Part shown: piece by piece, positions 23,928 through 32,533 of the stretch
How the letters are laid out: the number at the start of each line of letters is the position of its first letter
How positions within the stretch are numbered: position 1 is the stretch's first letter
Assembly (NCBI RefSeq): GCF_003852895.1
Contig: NZ_QUSW01000002.1
Coordinates: forward strand, 496,001-560,000
Origin: Rhizobacter terrae
GTDB taxonomy: Bacteria > Pseudomonadota > Gammaproteobacteria > Burkholderiales > Burkholderiaceae_C
DNA length: 64,000 nt
Direction of reading: 5' to 3'
Program-made: the position numbers and the translations under genes
Notes under the pieces: model-generated
The model's input: only the letters and a program-made list of their open reading frames with translations
Told to the model about the DNA's origin: nothing
Databases searched by the model: none

Positions 23928-23943
23928 ATTGCTTTCGGGTGGG

Positions 23944-24181
23944 GCAAAGGCGTGGGTGGGCTGGCTGGGGCGCGCGGCGGAAGCGGTCGGCCGTTGGCCG
24001 ACTGCGCTGCGGTGCTCGGGCTTGTGGTCCGGCGAGAAACTCGCTTCAGGCCCCTTCGGTGCCTTACGCTCAAACAGTCTCGCCGAGTCAGATGACGAAG
24101 CGCGCTGCGCGCGCGACCACAAGCCCTGCGCTCCTCGCCGCTTCCTGATGCACGCCCCAGCCAGCCCACCCACGCCTTTGC
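23944..24181. repeat. Large intergenic palindromic element, copy 1
   Basis: Perfect 29-base arms (23944-23972 and 24153-24181) bound a 238-base element, and complementarity continues imperfectly inward. The core contains, on the minus strand, a GACTCGGCGAGACTGTTTGA segment and alternating CGCGCGC blocks. Elements with a TGTTTGAGCG core are dispersed in Comamonadaceae-type genomes (recollection, not checked). A transcript through it would fold into a very long hairpin. It has no coding frame, transposase or target duplication that I can see. Confidence 0.85.
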
Positions 24182-24228
24182 TGTTGCGGCTTTGGGTTTT
24201 CTCGTCGAGCCAAGCCTTCGCCACTTGA

Positions 24229-24459
24229 GCGGCAGGCGGCATGGGCCAGGGGCTGCGTCTGTGGCGGCGAGCAGCGCAGCACCGAGGGGTGGCGTGCGCA
24301 GCACGCTTCGTCCTCATACTTGCCTCGGCTGTTTGACCGCAGCGCACCGCAGGGGCGCGTAGGGAGTTCCGAGGCACACCCCTCGGTGCGAGCAGCACAG
24401 CGCAGTCGGCCGCAGGCCGACCGCCACAGCCGCAGCCCCTGGCCCATGCCGCCTGCCGC
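24229..24459. repeat. Large intergenic palindromic element, copy 2
   Basis: Outer arms 24229-24267 and 24421-24459 pair over 39 bases with one mismatch, and an inner perfect 12-bp stem lies at 24280-24291 with 24377-24388. The core CGCTTCGTCCTC...CTTGCCTCGGCTGTTTGACC (24305-24338) is homologous to the core of copy 1 in the opposite orientation, while the outer arms of the two copies differ. The two elements are therefore related but not identical repeats. Confidence 0.85.
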
Positions 24460-24569
24460 GGCCCCACCCGACAGAGGCAACAGACAACCGAACCACACCC
24501 CACACCCCCGACAATGCATCGATTCAACAAGGCGCGACGCGTTGAAACAAGACCGTCCCTGACAAGCAC

Positions 24570-25412
24570 ATGACGACTCTGGAACAGCCCGACAGCAGAC
24601 AGGTAGGCATCGACATCGGCGGCACGAAGATGCTGGTGATGGCAGGCGGCGACACCCTGCGCGTGGACACGGGCCCCGAGGCCACCCCGGCGCTGCTGGT
24701 GCGAGGGATCCGCGAGCAGTTGGCTCGCCTGGGCATCACACCCAGCGTGATGGGCATTGCCATCCCAGGCCTGGTCGAGGCCGATGGCCGCGTGCGCATG
24801 TCCGGGGTGCTGCCGAAACTCGCGGGCTGGCATCCGGCCACGGCGTTCGCGGACTATGGCTGCACCATCCACGCGCTGAACGATGCCGAAGCCGCGCTCG
24901 TGGAAGAAGCGCAGGACCTGCCCGATGACGCCACCGCCGGCATCGTGATGGCGGGCACGGCCATCGGGGCCGCCTTTCGTGTCGACGGCAAGCCCTTGCG
25001 CGGCGCACGCGGCTGGGCGGGCGAGCTGGGCTTCATGCCGGTGGTGACGCCGCAGGGCGTGAAGCGGTTGGATGAAATCACCGGTGGGCGCTTCATCGCT
25101 GCATCCCTGGGCATCGACGGCGCCGAGCTCGCGCGCCGTGCGCAGCAAGGCGATGCCGCTGCGCTGGCAGCCATCCGCGAGGGCGGCCAGGCCCTGGGCC
25201 TCGCTCTGGCCGGCCTCATCAACCTGCTGAACCCGCACCTGCTGGTGCTGGGCGGCGGCACCATGCAATTGCCCGGCTATGCCGATGCGATGCGCGATGC
25301 CATCCAGCGCCACAGCCTGCCGCCCATGCTCGAAGCCTGCACGCTGCGCGAGGCCCGCAGCGGCGCGACAGTGGTGGCCATGGGGGCGCTGCGCGCCGCA
25401 CTCAGCCGTTGA
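24570..25412 (+). CDS. ROK family sugar kinase-like protein
   Basis: The 280-residue protein has the ASKHA ATP-binding start VGIDIGGTKM (residues 12-21), IAIPGLVEADGRV, the catalytic-type LNDAEAALVEEA, and GTAIGAAFRVDG with GWAGELGF. The ROK zinc motif CxCGxxGC is missing: that region reads VTPQGVKRLDEITGG. There is no HTH domain, so it is kinase-type rather than a NagC-like repressor. It is smaller than typical glucokinases, with unknown sugar specificity. It stands alone behind the palindromes and its TGA abuts the stop of the convergent ABC permease. Confidence 0.88.
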   Translation: MTTLEQPDSRQVGIDIGGTKMLVMAGGDTLRVDTGPEATPALLVRGIREQLARLGITPSVMGIAIPGLVEADGRVRMSGVLPKLAGWHPATAFADYGCTIHALNDAEAALVEEAQDLPDDATAGIVMAGTAIGAAFRVDGKPLRGARGWAGELGFMPVVTPQGVKRLDEITGGRFIAASLGIDGAELARRAQQGDAAALAAIREGGQALGLALAGLINLLNPHLLVLGGGTMQLPGYADAMRDAIQRHSLPPMLEACTLREARSGATVVAMGALRAALSR

Positions 25413-26924
25413 CTAGACCAGCAAGCCTTCCTCGCGGCGCGACTCGCCGAGGAACCACGCCGCCGTCGGCCCCGCCGCGGCGAAGAGCAGCGGCAGCGGC
25501 GTGAGGATGGGCAGGGACACCAGGCACCACGCCACGCCCGACCAGCCCATGGCGCTGAAGCCTTCGAGCAGGCCCACGAGCTTGCCGGACTCCATGCGGC
25601 GCCGCATGTTCTTGCGGTCGCCCTGGCGCGGGTACCACACCTGCATCATCCCGCCGCAGGCCGTGGCGCCGGCCAGGCACAGCAGGAACACCGTCGCGTG
25701 CCACAGGTTCTGCAGCAGCAGGAAGACGAAGAGCGGCGACACCATGAGCCACACCGGCAGCATGGCGGCCAGCACCTTCAGCCAGCGGATGCGCGTGAGC
25801 GAAATGGGCGCCACGCCGATGAGCTCGGGCGCTTCCTCCGCCGTCACGGTGATCCACGCCAGCGTGCCCGACAGCGTGGCCGACAGCAGCACGGCGCTGG
25901 GCACCACCAGCACGAGCATGTCCTGCCGGCGGAAGACCACGAACACCAGCGGCAGCAGATACAGCACCTGCAATAGCGTCTGCGCAATGAGCTGCGGGTC
26001 GCGAAGAATCAGGCGCCATTCCTTGACGAGCACGGTGCGCAGCACGCCGCCGCGAAAGTGCAGGTGTCCGCCATCTGCGGGTGGACGCAGCTTGAGCGTG
26101 CCGGTGATCGACTCCTGCGTGCCTGCCAGGAAGCGCCGATGCGCCAGCAGGACGACCGCGACGAACGAGCCGGCGCCCAGCAGCAGCATCGCCGCCAGCG
26201 CGCCCGGCTCGCCGATCATCGCGCGATAGGGCGTCCAGGCCAGCGCCTCGGGCGCGAGCGGGCCGCCGGGCTGCACCCAGTGCAGGAAGAGCGCGGCGAA
26301 GCGCTGGCGCGTGCCCAGGCCCATCATGTTCTGTGCCTGCGTCACGAGGAAGATAAGTGCCCCGGCCAGCGCGCCCATCACCTGCGCGACCGTGCGCGCA
26401 CGCCGCGCGCCGATGAAGCGCACCAGCGTGAGCGTGAGCAGCATCCCCAGCGCCGTCGCCAGCAGCGCCATGGCCGCGATGGTGGGGTAGATGGCCATCA
26501 GCCGCACATGCCCCGTCAGCAGGCCCATGTGCGCGGCCGGCAGCAGGAAGAACGCGAAGAGCACGGTGCAGCCCACGGCGATGCCCAGGCCGCGCACGAA
26601 GAACACGGTGCGCGACGACAGCGGCGACGACAGCAGCAGGTCCAGGTCGCCGCGATCGAACAGTGCTGCCACCGACTGCATGATGGCGTGCGAGAGCATC
26701 AGCGTCATCGCGAACCACAGCATGCTGCCGAAGACCGGTGCGACCCATATCGGGAACGGCGGGCCGTGCAGCTCGCGCAGGAAGAAGAAGTACGGCACGT
26801 GCAGCAACGCCCACAGCGTGCCGCCGACGCCCGCCAGCAGCCACACCCGGTTTCCGCCGTTCTTGCGCCACAGCAGGCGCAGTTCGTGCCGCAACAGCCA
26901 GGCGGCACTGCCCGGGGTGGCCAT
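25413..26924 (-). CDS. ABC-2-type transporter permease
   Basis: The 503-residue protein has about twelve hydrophobic segments in two similar halves joined by a cytoplasmic stretch around residues 255-285 (ESITGTLKLRPPADGG). It looks like an ABC exporter permease of the large duplicated type. ATG 26924 overlaps the TGA of the ATPase gene as ATGA. The open frame continues upstream through the ATPase gene as His/Arg-rich shadow and is rejected. With the ATPase it forms an inner-membrane exporter; the substrate is unknown. The gene ends directly against the ROK stop. Confidence 0.87.
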   Translation of the reverse strand: MATPGSAAWLLRHELRLLWRKNGGNRVWLLAGVGGTLWALLHVPYFFFLRELHGPPFPIWVAPVFGSMLWFAMTLMLSHAIMQSVAALFDRGDLDLLLSSPLSSRTVFFVRGLGIAVGCTVLFAFFLLPAAHMGLLTGHVRLMAIYPTIAAMALLATALGMLLTLTLVRFIGARRARTVAQVMGALAGALIFLVTQAQNMMGLGTRQRFAALFLHWVQPGGPLAPEALAWTPYRAMIGEPGALAAMLLLGAGSFVAVVLLAHRRFLAGTQESITGTLKLRPPADGGHLHFRGGVLRTVLVKEWRLILRDPQLIAQTLLQVLYLLPLVFVVFRRQDMLVLVVPSAVLLSATLSGTLAWITVTAEEAPELIGVAPISLTRIRWLKVLAAMLPVWLMVSPLFVFLLLQNLWHATVFLLCLAGATACGGMMQVWYPRQGDRKNMRRRMESGKLVGLLEGFSAMGWSGVAWCLVSLPILTPLPLLFAAAGPTAAWFLGESRREEGLLV

Positions 26925-27688
26925 CAGGCGCGGCCCGCCGTGAGGTTGAGGAACACGTCCTCCAGCGTCGCGCCGTGGCCTGCGCTGGCCGTGGCGGCTT
27001 CGCGCAGTTCGTCCAGGCTGCCCTGGGCGATGATGCGACCGCGCTGGATGATGCTGATGCGCTGAGCGAGCCGCTCGGCCATCTCCAGGATGTGCGTGGT
27101 GAGCACGATGGTGTGGCCGCGCTTGACGCGCTCCAGCAGCAGGTCCTTCACCTGGCGCGCCGCGGCGGCATCGAGCCCGGTGAGCGGTTCGTCGAGGATC
27201 ATCACCTTCGGGTCGTGGATGAGCGCGCCGGCCAGCGCCAGCTTCTGCCGCATGCCGCGCGAGAAGCCTTCCACCAGCTCGCCGCGGTGCTCCCACAGCT
27301 CCAGCCAGCGCAGCAGTTCCTCCGCGCGCGGCTGCGCTTCGTCAGGCGAGACGCGCCACAGCCCGGCCACGAACTCCAGATACTCGGGCGCGCGCAGCTT
27401 GCCGTACAGCAAGGGGTCGTCGGGCAGGAAGGCCAGCAGTTGCTTGGCACGCGTGGGCTCCTCGGCCACGTCGTGCCCGAGGATGCGTGCCGTGCCGCCG
27501 TCGGCCTTGAGCAGGCCGGCCACGATGCGCAGGGTCGTCGTCTTGCCCGCACCGTTGGGCCCGAGCAGCGCATGGAATTCGCCCTGCGGGATCACGAGGC
27601 TCAGGTTGTCGACCGCTGCCTTGTCACCGAAGCGCTTGGTCAATCGGTCGATGTGCAGCGCGGGGACGTCGCCCGGGGCGATGCTCAT
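26924..27688 (-). CDS. ABC transporter ATP-binding protein
   Basis: The 254-residue protein has Walker A GPNGAGKT (43-50), signature FSRGMRQKL (142-150, of the LSGGQ position), Walker B VMILDEP (163-169) with the catalytic Glu, and a switch His in LTTHILEMAERL. The sequence is of the CcmA/DrrA export type. ATG 27688 overlaps the stop of the pcaC-pcaD fusion (ATGA), and its own stop overlaps the permease start, so the exporter is translationally coupled to the aromatic-degradation genes. Confidence 0.96.
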   Translation of the reverse strand: MSIAPGDVPALHIDRLTKRFGDKAAVDNLSLVIPQGEFHALLGPNGAGKTTTLRIVAGLLKADGGTARILGHDVAEEPTRAKQLLAFLPDDPLLYGKLRAPEYLEFVAGLWRVSPDEAQPRAEELLRWLELWEHRGELVEGFSRGMRQKLALAGALIHDPKVMILDEPLTGLDAAAARQVKDLLLERVKRGHTIVLTTHILEMAERLAQRISIIQRGRIIAQGSLDELREAATASAGHGATLEDVFLNLTAGRA

Positions 27689-28890
27689 CCGATGCGAGCG
27701 AGCAGTGATCGCACCTGCTGCTCGAACTCGTCCGGCGCTTCGGCCACGCTCAGGTGAGCCGCGCCGTCGAACTGGTGCAGCACGGCACCGGAAATGCGCT
27801 CGGCGATCGCCTTGGCCATGGACGGCGGCGTGCCCACGTCCTTGCCCCCAGCCAGCACCAGCGTCGGCACGCGGATCTCGCGCAGCCGGTCGGTCCAGTT
27901 CACGTCACGCAGGCCGTGGCAGCAGGCCGCGTAGCCGGCCGGGTCGCTGCGCAACAGCGTCTCGCGCAGGGCTTGCGTGAAGGCCGGGTGGGTGCGGCGG
28001 AATTCTTCGCTCAGGTAGCGCTCGACAACCATTTGCACGATGCCTTGCATGCCCTGCTGGTTCACCGTCTCGATGCGCTGGCTCCAGCCCGCCTGCGCCT
28101 CCTGCGGGTACTGCGACGTGGTATTTGCCAGTACCAAACCCTTGACCAGCTCGGGATAGCGGATGGCCAGGCCCTGCCCCACCATGCCGCCCATGGACAG
28201 GCCCACCCACACCACCGGCCCCTGGCCCCACTCGCGCACGATGCGCGCGGCGTGGTCCACCATCTGGTCCAGCGTGTAGGGCCCAGGCGGAACGGCGGAG
28301 CCGCCATGGCCGACCTGGTCGTAGCGGGCGACGAGATTCGTGGTGGCCAGCCGCGCGGCGAGGTCGTCCCACATGGTGTGGTCCAGCCCCAGCGCATGCG
28401 CGAGCATCACCGGCGCGCCCTTGCCCTGCACGGCCACGCGAAGCTGCGGCTCGCTGAAGGTGTGGTGCTGCGCGATGCGCGCGTCAGCCGCCAGCGATTG
28501 CGGCGCCGGCACCAGGCCTTCCTCGCGCAGCACCCCCATCGCGATCTTGAAGGCGGTGTTGGCCGCGGGCACGCCGCAGTAGATGGCGCCCTGCATCAGG
28601 GTTTCCTTGATCTTCTCCAACGGCACGCCATGGCGCACGGCACCGCGGCAATGCACCTCGAACTCTTCCCAGCGCGCCAGCGCCATCGTCATGCCCAGCA
28701 CCAGCAAGCGGCGGGTCGTGTGGTCCAGGCCGGGACGGCCCCAGATGTCGTGCCAGGCATAGCGGGTGAAGAAAGCCTGGAACTCGGCGTTGAAGGCGGT
28801 GGCGCTGTTGAGCGACTTGTCCACCCACTCGTCGCCGAGGACCGCGCGGCGGTTCTTCATGCCGCGGTCGAAATCGTCTTGCTGGGACAT
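27685..28890 (-). CDS. Fused 4-carboxymuconolactone decarboxylase / 3-oxoadipate enol-lactonase
   Basis: The 401-residue protein joins two consecutive protocatechuate-branch enzymes. Residues 1-125 are PcaC-like (LLVLGMTMALARWEEFEVHC, then GVPLEKIKETLMQGAIYCGVPAANTAF). Residues 140-401 are a PcaD-like alpha/beta hydrolase with nucleophile Ser232 in VGLSMGG and a His near 382 in FDGAAHLSV. The order is C then D, the reverse of the better-known PcaL fusions, which place the lactonase first (family knowledge). ATG 28890 is chosen for its domain-complete N-terminus. It lies 22 bases after pcaB and overlaps the ABC ATPase gene. Confidence 0.92.
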   Translation of the reverse strand: MSQQDDFDRGMKNRRAVLGDEWVDKSLNSATAFNAEFQAFFTRYAWHDIWGRPGLDHTTRRLLVLGMTMALARWEEFEVHCRGAVRHGVPLEKIKETLMQGAIYCGVPAANTAFKIAMGVLREEGLVPAPQSLAADARIAQHHTFSEPQLRVAVQGKGAPVMLAHALGLDHTMWDDLAARLATTNLVARYDQVGHGGSAVPPGPYTLDQMVDHAARIVREWGQGPVVWVGLSMGGMVGQGLAIRYPELVKGLVLANTTSQYPQEAQAGWSQRIETVNQQGMQGIVQMVVERYLSEEFRRTHPAFTQALRETLLRSDPAGYAACCHGLRDVNWTDRLREIRVPTLVLAGGKDVGTPPSMAKAIAERISGAVLHQFDGAAHLSVAEAPDEFEQQVRSLLARIG

Positions 28891-28912
28891 GCTGCGTTCC
28901 TGATGAAGTGCG

Positions 28913-30322
28913 TCAATCTCGCGGGAGCCACGCGCTCCAGGGCGGCGCGCGGTCCTGGTCGTTCGCGGTGGCCCAGAGTGCATCGAGCTGCGGGCGGGCC
29001 ACGTCGATGGCGCGCTGCGCGGCGTGGCGGGCGCTGAAGAGCGCGGCCAGCTCGTCGCCGTCGATGCAGGCAGACAAGTGCGGGTCGGCCTTGACGGCGT
29101 CGAGCACCAGCTCGCGCAGGTGAAGGCCTTCGGCCACGGCCTGCTGCGACAGGCGCTCCAGCAGCGCGTGCGCGGCGGACTTGCCGGTCTGCCTGGCGAT
29201 GAGCATGGACGCCGCTTCGGCGAACACGAGGCCTTGCAGCGCATCGATGTTGGACTGCATGCGGACGCGGTCCACCTGGAGCTGGCCGCCCACGTCAGCC
29301 AGTGCTGCCAGCGCGCCGTGCGTGCTGATGAACAGACCCGCGGTCTCGGCCAGCTCGGCCTGCCAGTTGCCCAGGCCTCGTTCATGTTCCTGCGCCATCG
29401 CGGCCAGGATGGCGGCCACGCGATGCGGCGTGCGCATGGACCCCGCCAGCGCCAGCATCGAGGCCACTGGATTGCGCTTGTGCGGCATGGCCGACGACCC
29501 TCCGCGGCCGCTGCCCGATGGTTCGGCCAGCTCACCGATCTCGCCTTGCGACATCAGCGAGATGTCGCGAGCGATCTTGCCCAGCGTGCCCGACAACACG
29601 CCCAGCTCGCAGGCCAGCGACGCGGCTTCGTCGCGCTGCGTGTGCCAGGCGCCGGGCGCATGGCGCAGCGCGAGCGACAAGGCCATGTGCCGTGCCACCG
29701 GATCACCCTTGTCGCCCATGACCGCCAGCGTGCCGACGGCACCGCCCAGCTGAAGCTGAAGGGCTGACTGGCCCAGCGCACGCAGGCGGTCGCGCACGCG
29801 AACGAGCGGCGCAATCCACGACACCAGCTTGAAGCCGAAGCTCACCACCTGGGCAGGCTGCAGCAGCGTGCGCGCCAGCACAGGCGCGTCGCCGTGCGCC
29901 TTCGACAGCTGCAGGAGACCCTGCACCAGCCTGCCGAGGTCGCGGTCGACCAGCGCCAGCGCGCGGCGCTGCACCAGCACCATGCCGGTGTCGATCACGT
30001 CCTGGCTGGTGCTGCCCCAGTGCACGTAGCCGGCAGCATCGGCATCGTGCCGCGCCACGGCCTGCGTGAGCTGCTTGACCAGCGGGATCGCGAGGCTGCC
30101 GGCCGCGCCGCTGGCGGCGACGATGGCATCCACAGCGACTTCATCGGCGCGGCAGCGCGCCGCGATGGCAGTGGATGCGCTGCGTGGGATGACGCCGCAC
30201 TCGCCCTGGGCCGTTGCCAGCGCAGCCTCGAAGTCCAGCATCGCCTGCACCAGCGATGCCGGCTCGAACAGGGCCAGCATGGCCGGCGTCGAGAGGAATC
30301 CTTCGAAGGCCGATGCCGGCAT
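28913..30322 (-). CDS. pcaB: 3-carboxy-cis,cis-muconate cycloisomerase
   Basis: The 469-residue protein belongs to the fumarase/aspartase superfamily. It has the signature GSSAMPHKRNPVASML near residue 281, VHWGSTSQDVIDTGMVL near 141 and a basic-helix C-terminus. PcaB converts 3-carboxy-cis,cis-muconate to 4-carboxymuconolactone, the substrate of the next gene's first domain, which makes the assignment firm. The start is 10 bases after the upstream gene's stop. Ring-cleavage genes pcaGH and the later pcaIJF are not in the window. Confidence 0.93.
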   Translation of the reverse strand: MPASAFEGFLSTPAMLALFEPASLVQAMLDFEAALATAQGECGVIPRSASTAIAARCRADEVAVDAIVAASGAAGSLAIPLVKQLTQAVARHDADAAGYVHWGSTSQDVIDTGMVLVQRRALALVDRDLGRLVQGLLQLSKAHGDAPVLARTLLQPAQVVSFGFKLVSWIAPLVRVRDRLRALGQSALQLQLGGAVGTLAVMGDKGDPVARHMALSLALRHAPGAWHTQRDEAASLACELGVLSGTLGKIARDISLMSQGEIGELAEPSGSGRGGSSAMPHKRNPVASMLALAGSMRTPHRVAAILAAMAQEHERGLGNWQAELAETAGLFISTHGALAALADVGGQLQVDRVRMQSNIDALQGLVFAEAASMLIARQTGKSAAHALLERLSQQAVAEGLHLRELVLDAVKADPHLSACIDGDELAALFSARHAAQRAIDVARPQLDALWATANDQDRAPPWSAWLPRD

Positions 30323-30332
30323 GGCGTCGACC

Positions 30333-31133
30333 TCAGGCCGCGGGTGCGGCGGGCTTGGCCGGCAGCTTGCCGTCTTTCACGGCGATGCGTTCGGCCTTGA
30401 GTTCCACCAGCTCACGCACGTGGTTCAGGGACAGCAGGTGGGCGTTGAGCAGCATCAGCATGCCGTTGCGGTGCAGTTCGACCACCGTCGCGTCGGGCAG
30501 CTTGGAGAACTTCTCCTCGTCCACGCTGAGGAAGCCTTCGACCTTGATGTTCTCGCCGTTGGGCATGGTCGCATCCGCGGTCATCGGCTGCAGGATGTCC
30601 AGCTGGAGCAGGCGCTCGCAGAAGGCACGCGTGCGCCACTGCTCGCGGTCGAACTGCTCCACGAAATCCACCGCACGCTTGAGCGTCTCGGTGGGCTTGC
30701 CTTCGGCATCGAACAGCGGATCGCCCTCGGTGTCGCTGAAGCCTTCGTAGTCCACGTCCACGAACAGGTTGGGCGACTTCTGGCCTTCGAGCTGCGCGGT
30801 GAGGAAGGGGAAGCGGCGGATGAAGGCCGGCACGTAGCGGCCCACCCACTTGCCCGACTCGTCCACGCGCAGGTTCTCGTTGACCACGAGGCCCAGCAGC
30901 GTCACCGGAGAAATCATGTCCTTGCCGTCGGGCAGCTTCTCGCCGGTGTGCACGAAGATGATGGGATGCTCCACGCACACCTGCGGGAATTCCGCGGCGA
31001 TGGTGAACACCGCATGCATGCTCCGTGTCATCGCGTAGTTGGACGGCGCCTTCAGCCGCTTGTGGCGATGCTGGTTGGTGTCCAGCATTTGCGGGTTGCG
31101 ATAGAGGGCTGAGTTGATCGTCGGTTCAGACAC
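30333..31133 (-). CDS. SapC family protein
   Basis: The 266-residue soluble protein matches the SapC family (HRHKRLKAPSNYAMTRSMHA, HPIIFVHTGEKLPDG, GRYVPAFIRRFPFL and DREQWRTRAFCERL). The family is named from an S-layer gene neighbourhood but has no settled function. GTG 31133 is chosen because GGAG sits 6 bases upstream on the coding strand, while the earlier in-frame GTG at 31145 lacks one. It precedes pcaB by 10 bases, so it seems to head the pca-ABC operon. An Ala/Pro-rich tail ends the protein. Confidence 0.85.
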   Translation of the reverse strand: MSEPTINSALYRNPQMLDTNQHRHKRLKAPSNYAMTRSMHAVFTIAAEFPQVCVEHPIIFVHTGEKLPDGKDMISPVTLLGLVVNENLRVDESGKWVGRYVPAFIRRFPFLTAQLEGQKSPNLFVDVDYEGFSDTEGDPLFDAEGKPTETLKRAVDFVEQFDREQWRTRAFCERLLQLDILQPMTADATMPNGENIKVEGFLSVDEEKFSKLPDATVVELHRNGMLMLLNAHLLSLNHVRELVELKAERIAVKDGKLPAKPAAPAA

Positions 31134-31187
31134 GGGAGACTCCACAGGGAAAGAGCGTGAGATGCGTGGGGACGCTGCGACGTCCCG

Positions 31188-32486
31188 TCAGGGTGCGGGC
31201 TCAGTGGCGACCGCCTGGGCCAGCACCTTGTCCACCCGCTTGCCGTCGAGGTCGACGACTTCGAAGCGCCAGCCTTCCCACTCGACCGCGTCCGCCGTGC
31301 GCGGCAGGCGGCCCAGCAGCAGCATGATCATGCCGGCCAGCGTGTTGTAGCGCCCGCGGTCTTCCTCGGGCAGTTCCTTCATGGCCAGGCGGTCCTTCAG
31401 CTCGGGCACGGGGATGAGGCCGTCGAACAGCCAGCTTCCGTCTTCGCGCTGCACCGCCCAGGAATCCTCCGAGGCCGGGGTGGTGAACTCGCCGGTGATG
31501 GCCTCCAGCACGTCGCGCACGGTGATGACGCCTTGCACCTCGCCATACTCGTCAACGACAAAGACGAGCTGCGCGCCGGATGCGCGGAAGTGATCGAGCA
31601 GCTCCATGCCCGACAGCGTCTCGGGCACGAACACCGGCGGCTGCAGGCGCTCGGTGAGCGACAGCACGCGCCCCTGCATCTGCTGCTGCAGCAGGCTTTG
31701 CGCGGTCACCACGCCCACCACGTCATCCAGCCCGCCGCGGCACACCGGGTAGCGCGAATGCTCGGCATTGGCGATGACTTCCAGCACTTCGTCGGAGGTG
31801 GCCTGCGCATCCAGCCAGACGATTTCCACGCGGGGGATCATCATCGAGCCCACCTGGCGGTCGTCCAGGCGGAACACGTTGCGCACCATCTGGTGCTCCT
31901 GCGCCTCGATGACGCCGGCGTCCACGCCCTCTTCCAGGCTGGCGGCGATCTCTTCTTCCGTCACCGAGCGGACGGGGCCGCCGTGGATGCCCATGAGGCG
32001 CAGCGTGCCCTCGGTGCACCACGACAGCAGCTTCACGACCGGACGGCCGATGAGCGAGACCCATTCGAGCGGCCGGGCGAGCACGCGCGCCACCGATTCG
32101 GGGTACATCTGGCCCAGGCGCTTGGGCACCAGTTCGCCGAAGATGATGGTGAGGAAGGTGATGCTGACCACCACCATCGCCGTGGCGGCCACCTCGGCAG
32201 CACGGTCGCTCAAGGGGAAGGTGTGGTGCAGCCACTTGGCGAACGGGCCTGAGAAGGCCGCATCGCCCACGATGCCGTTGAGCACCGCGATGGACGTGAT
32301 GCCGATCTGCACCACCGAAAGGAATTTCGTCGGGTTGTCGTGCAGGTCCATCGCCGCCTTGGCGCCGGCATCGCCTGCCTCCACCATCACCTGCAGCCGG
32401 GCCTTGCGGCTGGCAGTCAGCGCCATCTCCGCCATGGCGAACAAAGCGTTCAGGATGATCAGGAAAACCAGTAGGGCAACGTCCAT
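31188..32486 (-). CDS. CNNM/CorC-type hemolysin family membrane protein
   Basis: The 432-residue protein has an N-terminal DUF21 (CNNM) membrane domain with four helices (residues 1-180). A CBS pair follows (about 205-335, with MIPRVEIVWLDAQATSDEVL and ITVRDVLEAITGEF), then a CorC/HlyC transporter-associated domain (345-425, WLFDGLIPVPELKDRL and GWRFEVVDLDGKRVDKVL). Members are linked to Mg/Co efflux. The gene lies 54 bases upstream of the sapC-like start on the same strand and is divergent from apaH across 47 bases. Confidence 0.93.
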   Translation of the reverse strand: MDVALLVFLIILNALFAMAEMALTASRKARLQVMVEAGDAGAKAAMDLHDNPTKFLSVVQIGITSIAVLNGIVGDAAFSGPFAKWLHHTFPLSDRAAEVAATAMVVVSITFLTIIFGELVPKRLGQMYPESVARVLARPLEWVSLIGRPVVKLLSWCTEGTLRLMGIHGGPVRSVTEEEIAASLEEGVDAGVIEAQEHQMVRNVFRLDDRQVGSMMIPRVEIVWLDAQATSDEVLEVIANAEHSRYPVCRGGLDDVVGVVTAQSLLQQQMQGRVLSLTERLQPPVFVPETLSGMELLDHFRASGAQLVFVVDEYGEVQGVITVRDVLEAITGEFTTPASEDSWAVQREDGSWLFDGLIPVPELKDRLAMKELPEEDRGRYNTLAGMIMLLLGRLPRTADAVEWEGWRFEVVDLDGKRVDKVLAQAVATEPAP

Positions 32487-32533
32487 GCGGCAAAGCGCGG
32501 GGGAAAAGCGAGGAGCGTAGCAGAATCGCGGGA

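Larger units (their letters stand above)
23928..24569. other. Gene-free interval filled by two large palindromes
   Basis: This 642-base stretch between the exported protein and the ROK gene has no frame with plausible protein composition. Short frames here are repeat translations. It contains two long inverted repeats described separately, joined by about 47 bases. The final 110 bases before the ROK start hold no clear promoter or hairpin with a T run. Confidence 0.8.

Noticed and set aside
25402..26871. A 489-codon alternative frame over the ABC permease
   Set aside because: It is Ala/Gly/Arg/His-rich with no membrane segments, whereas the adjacent frame encodes a clear polytopic permease.
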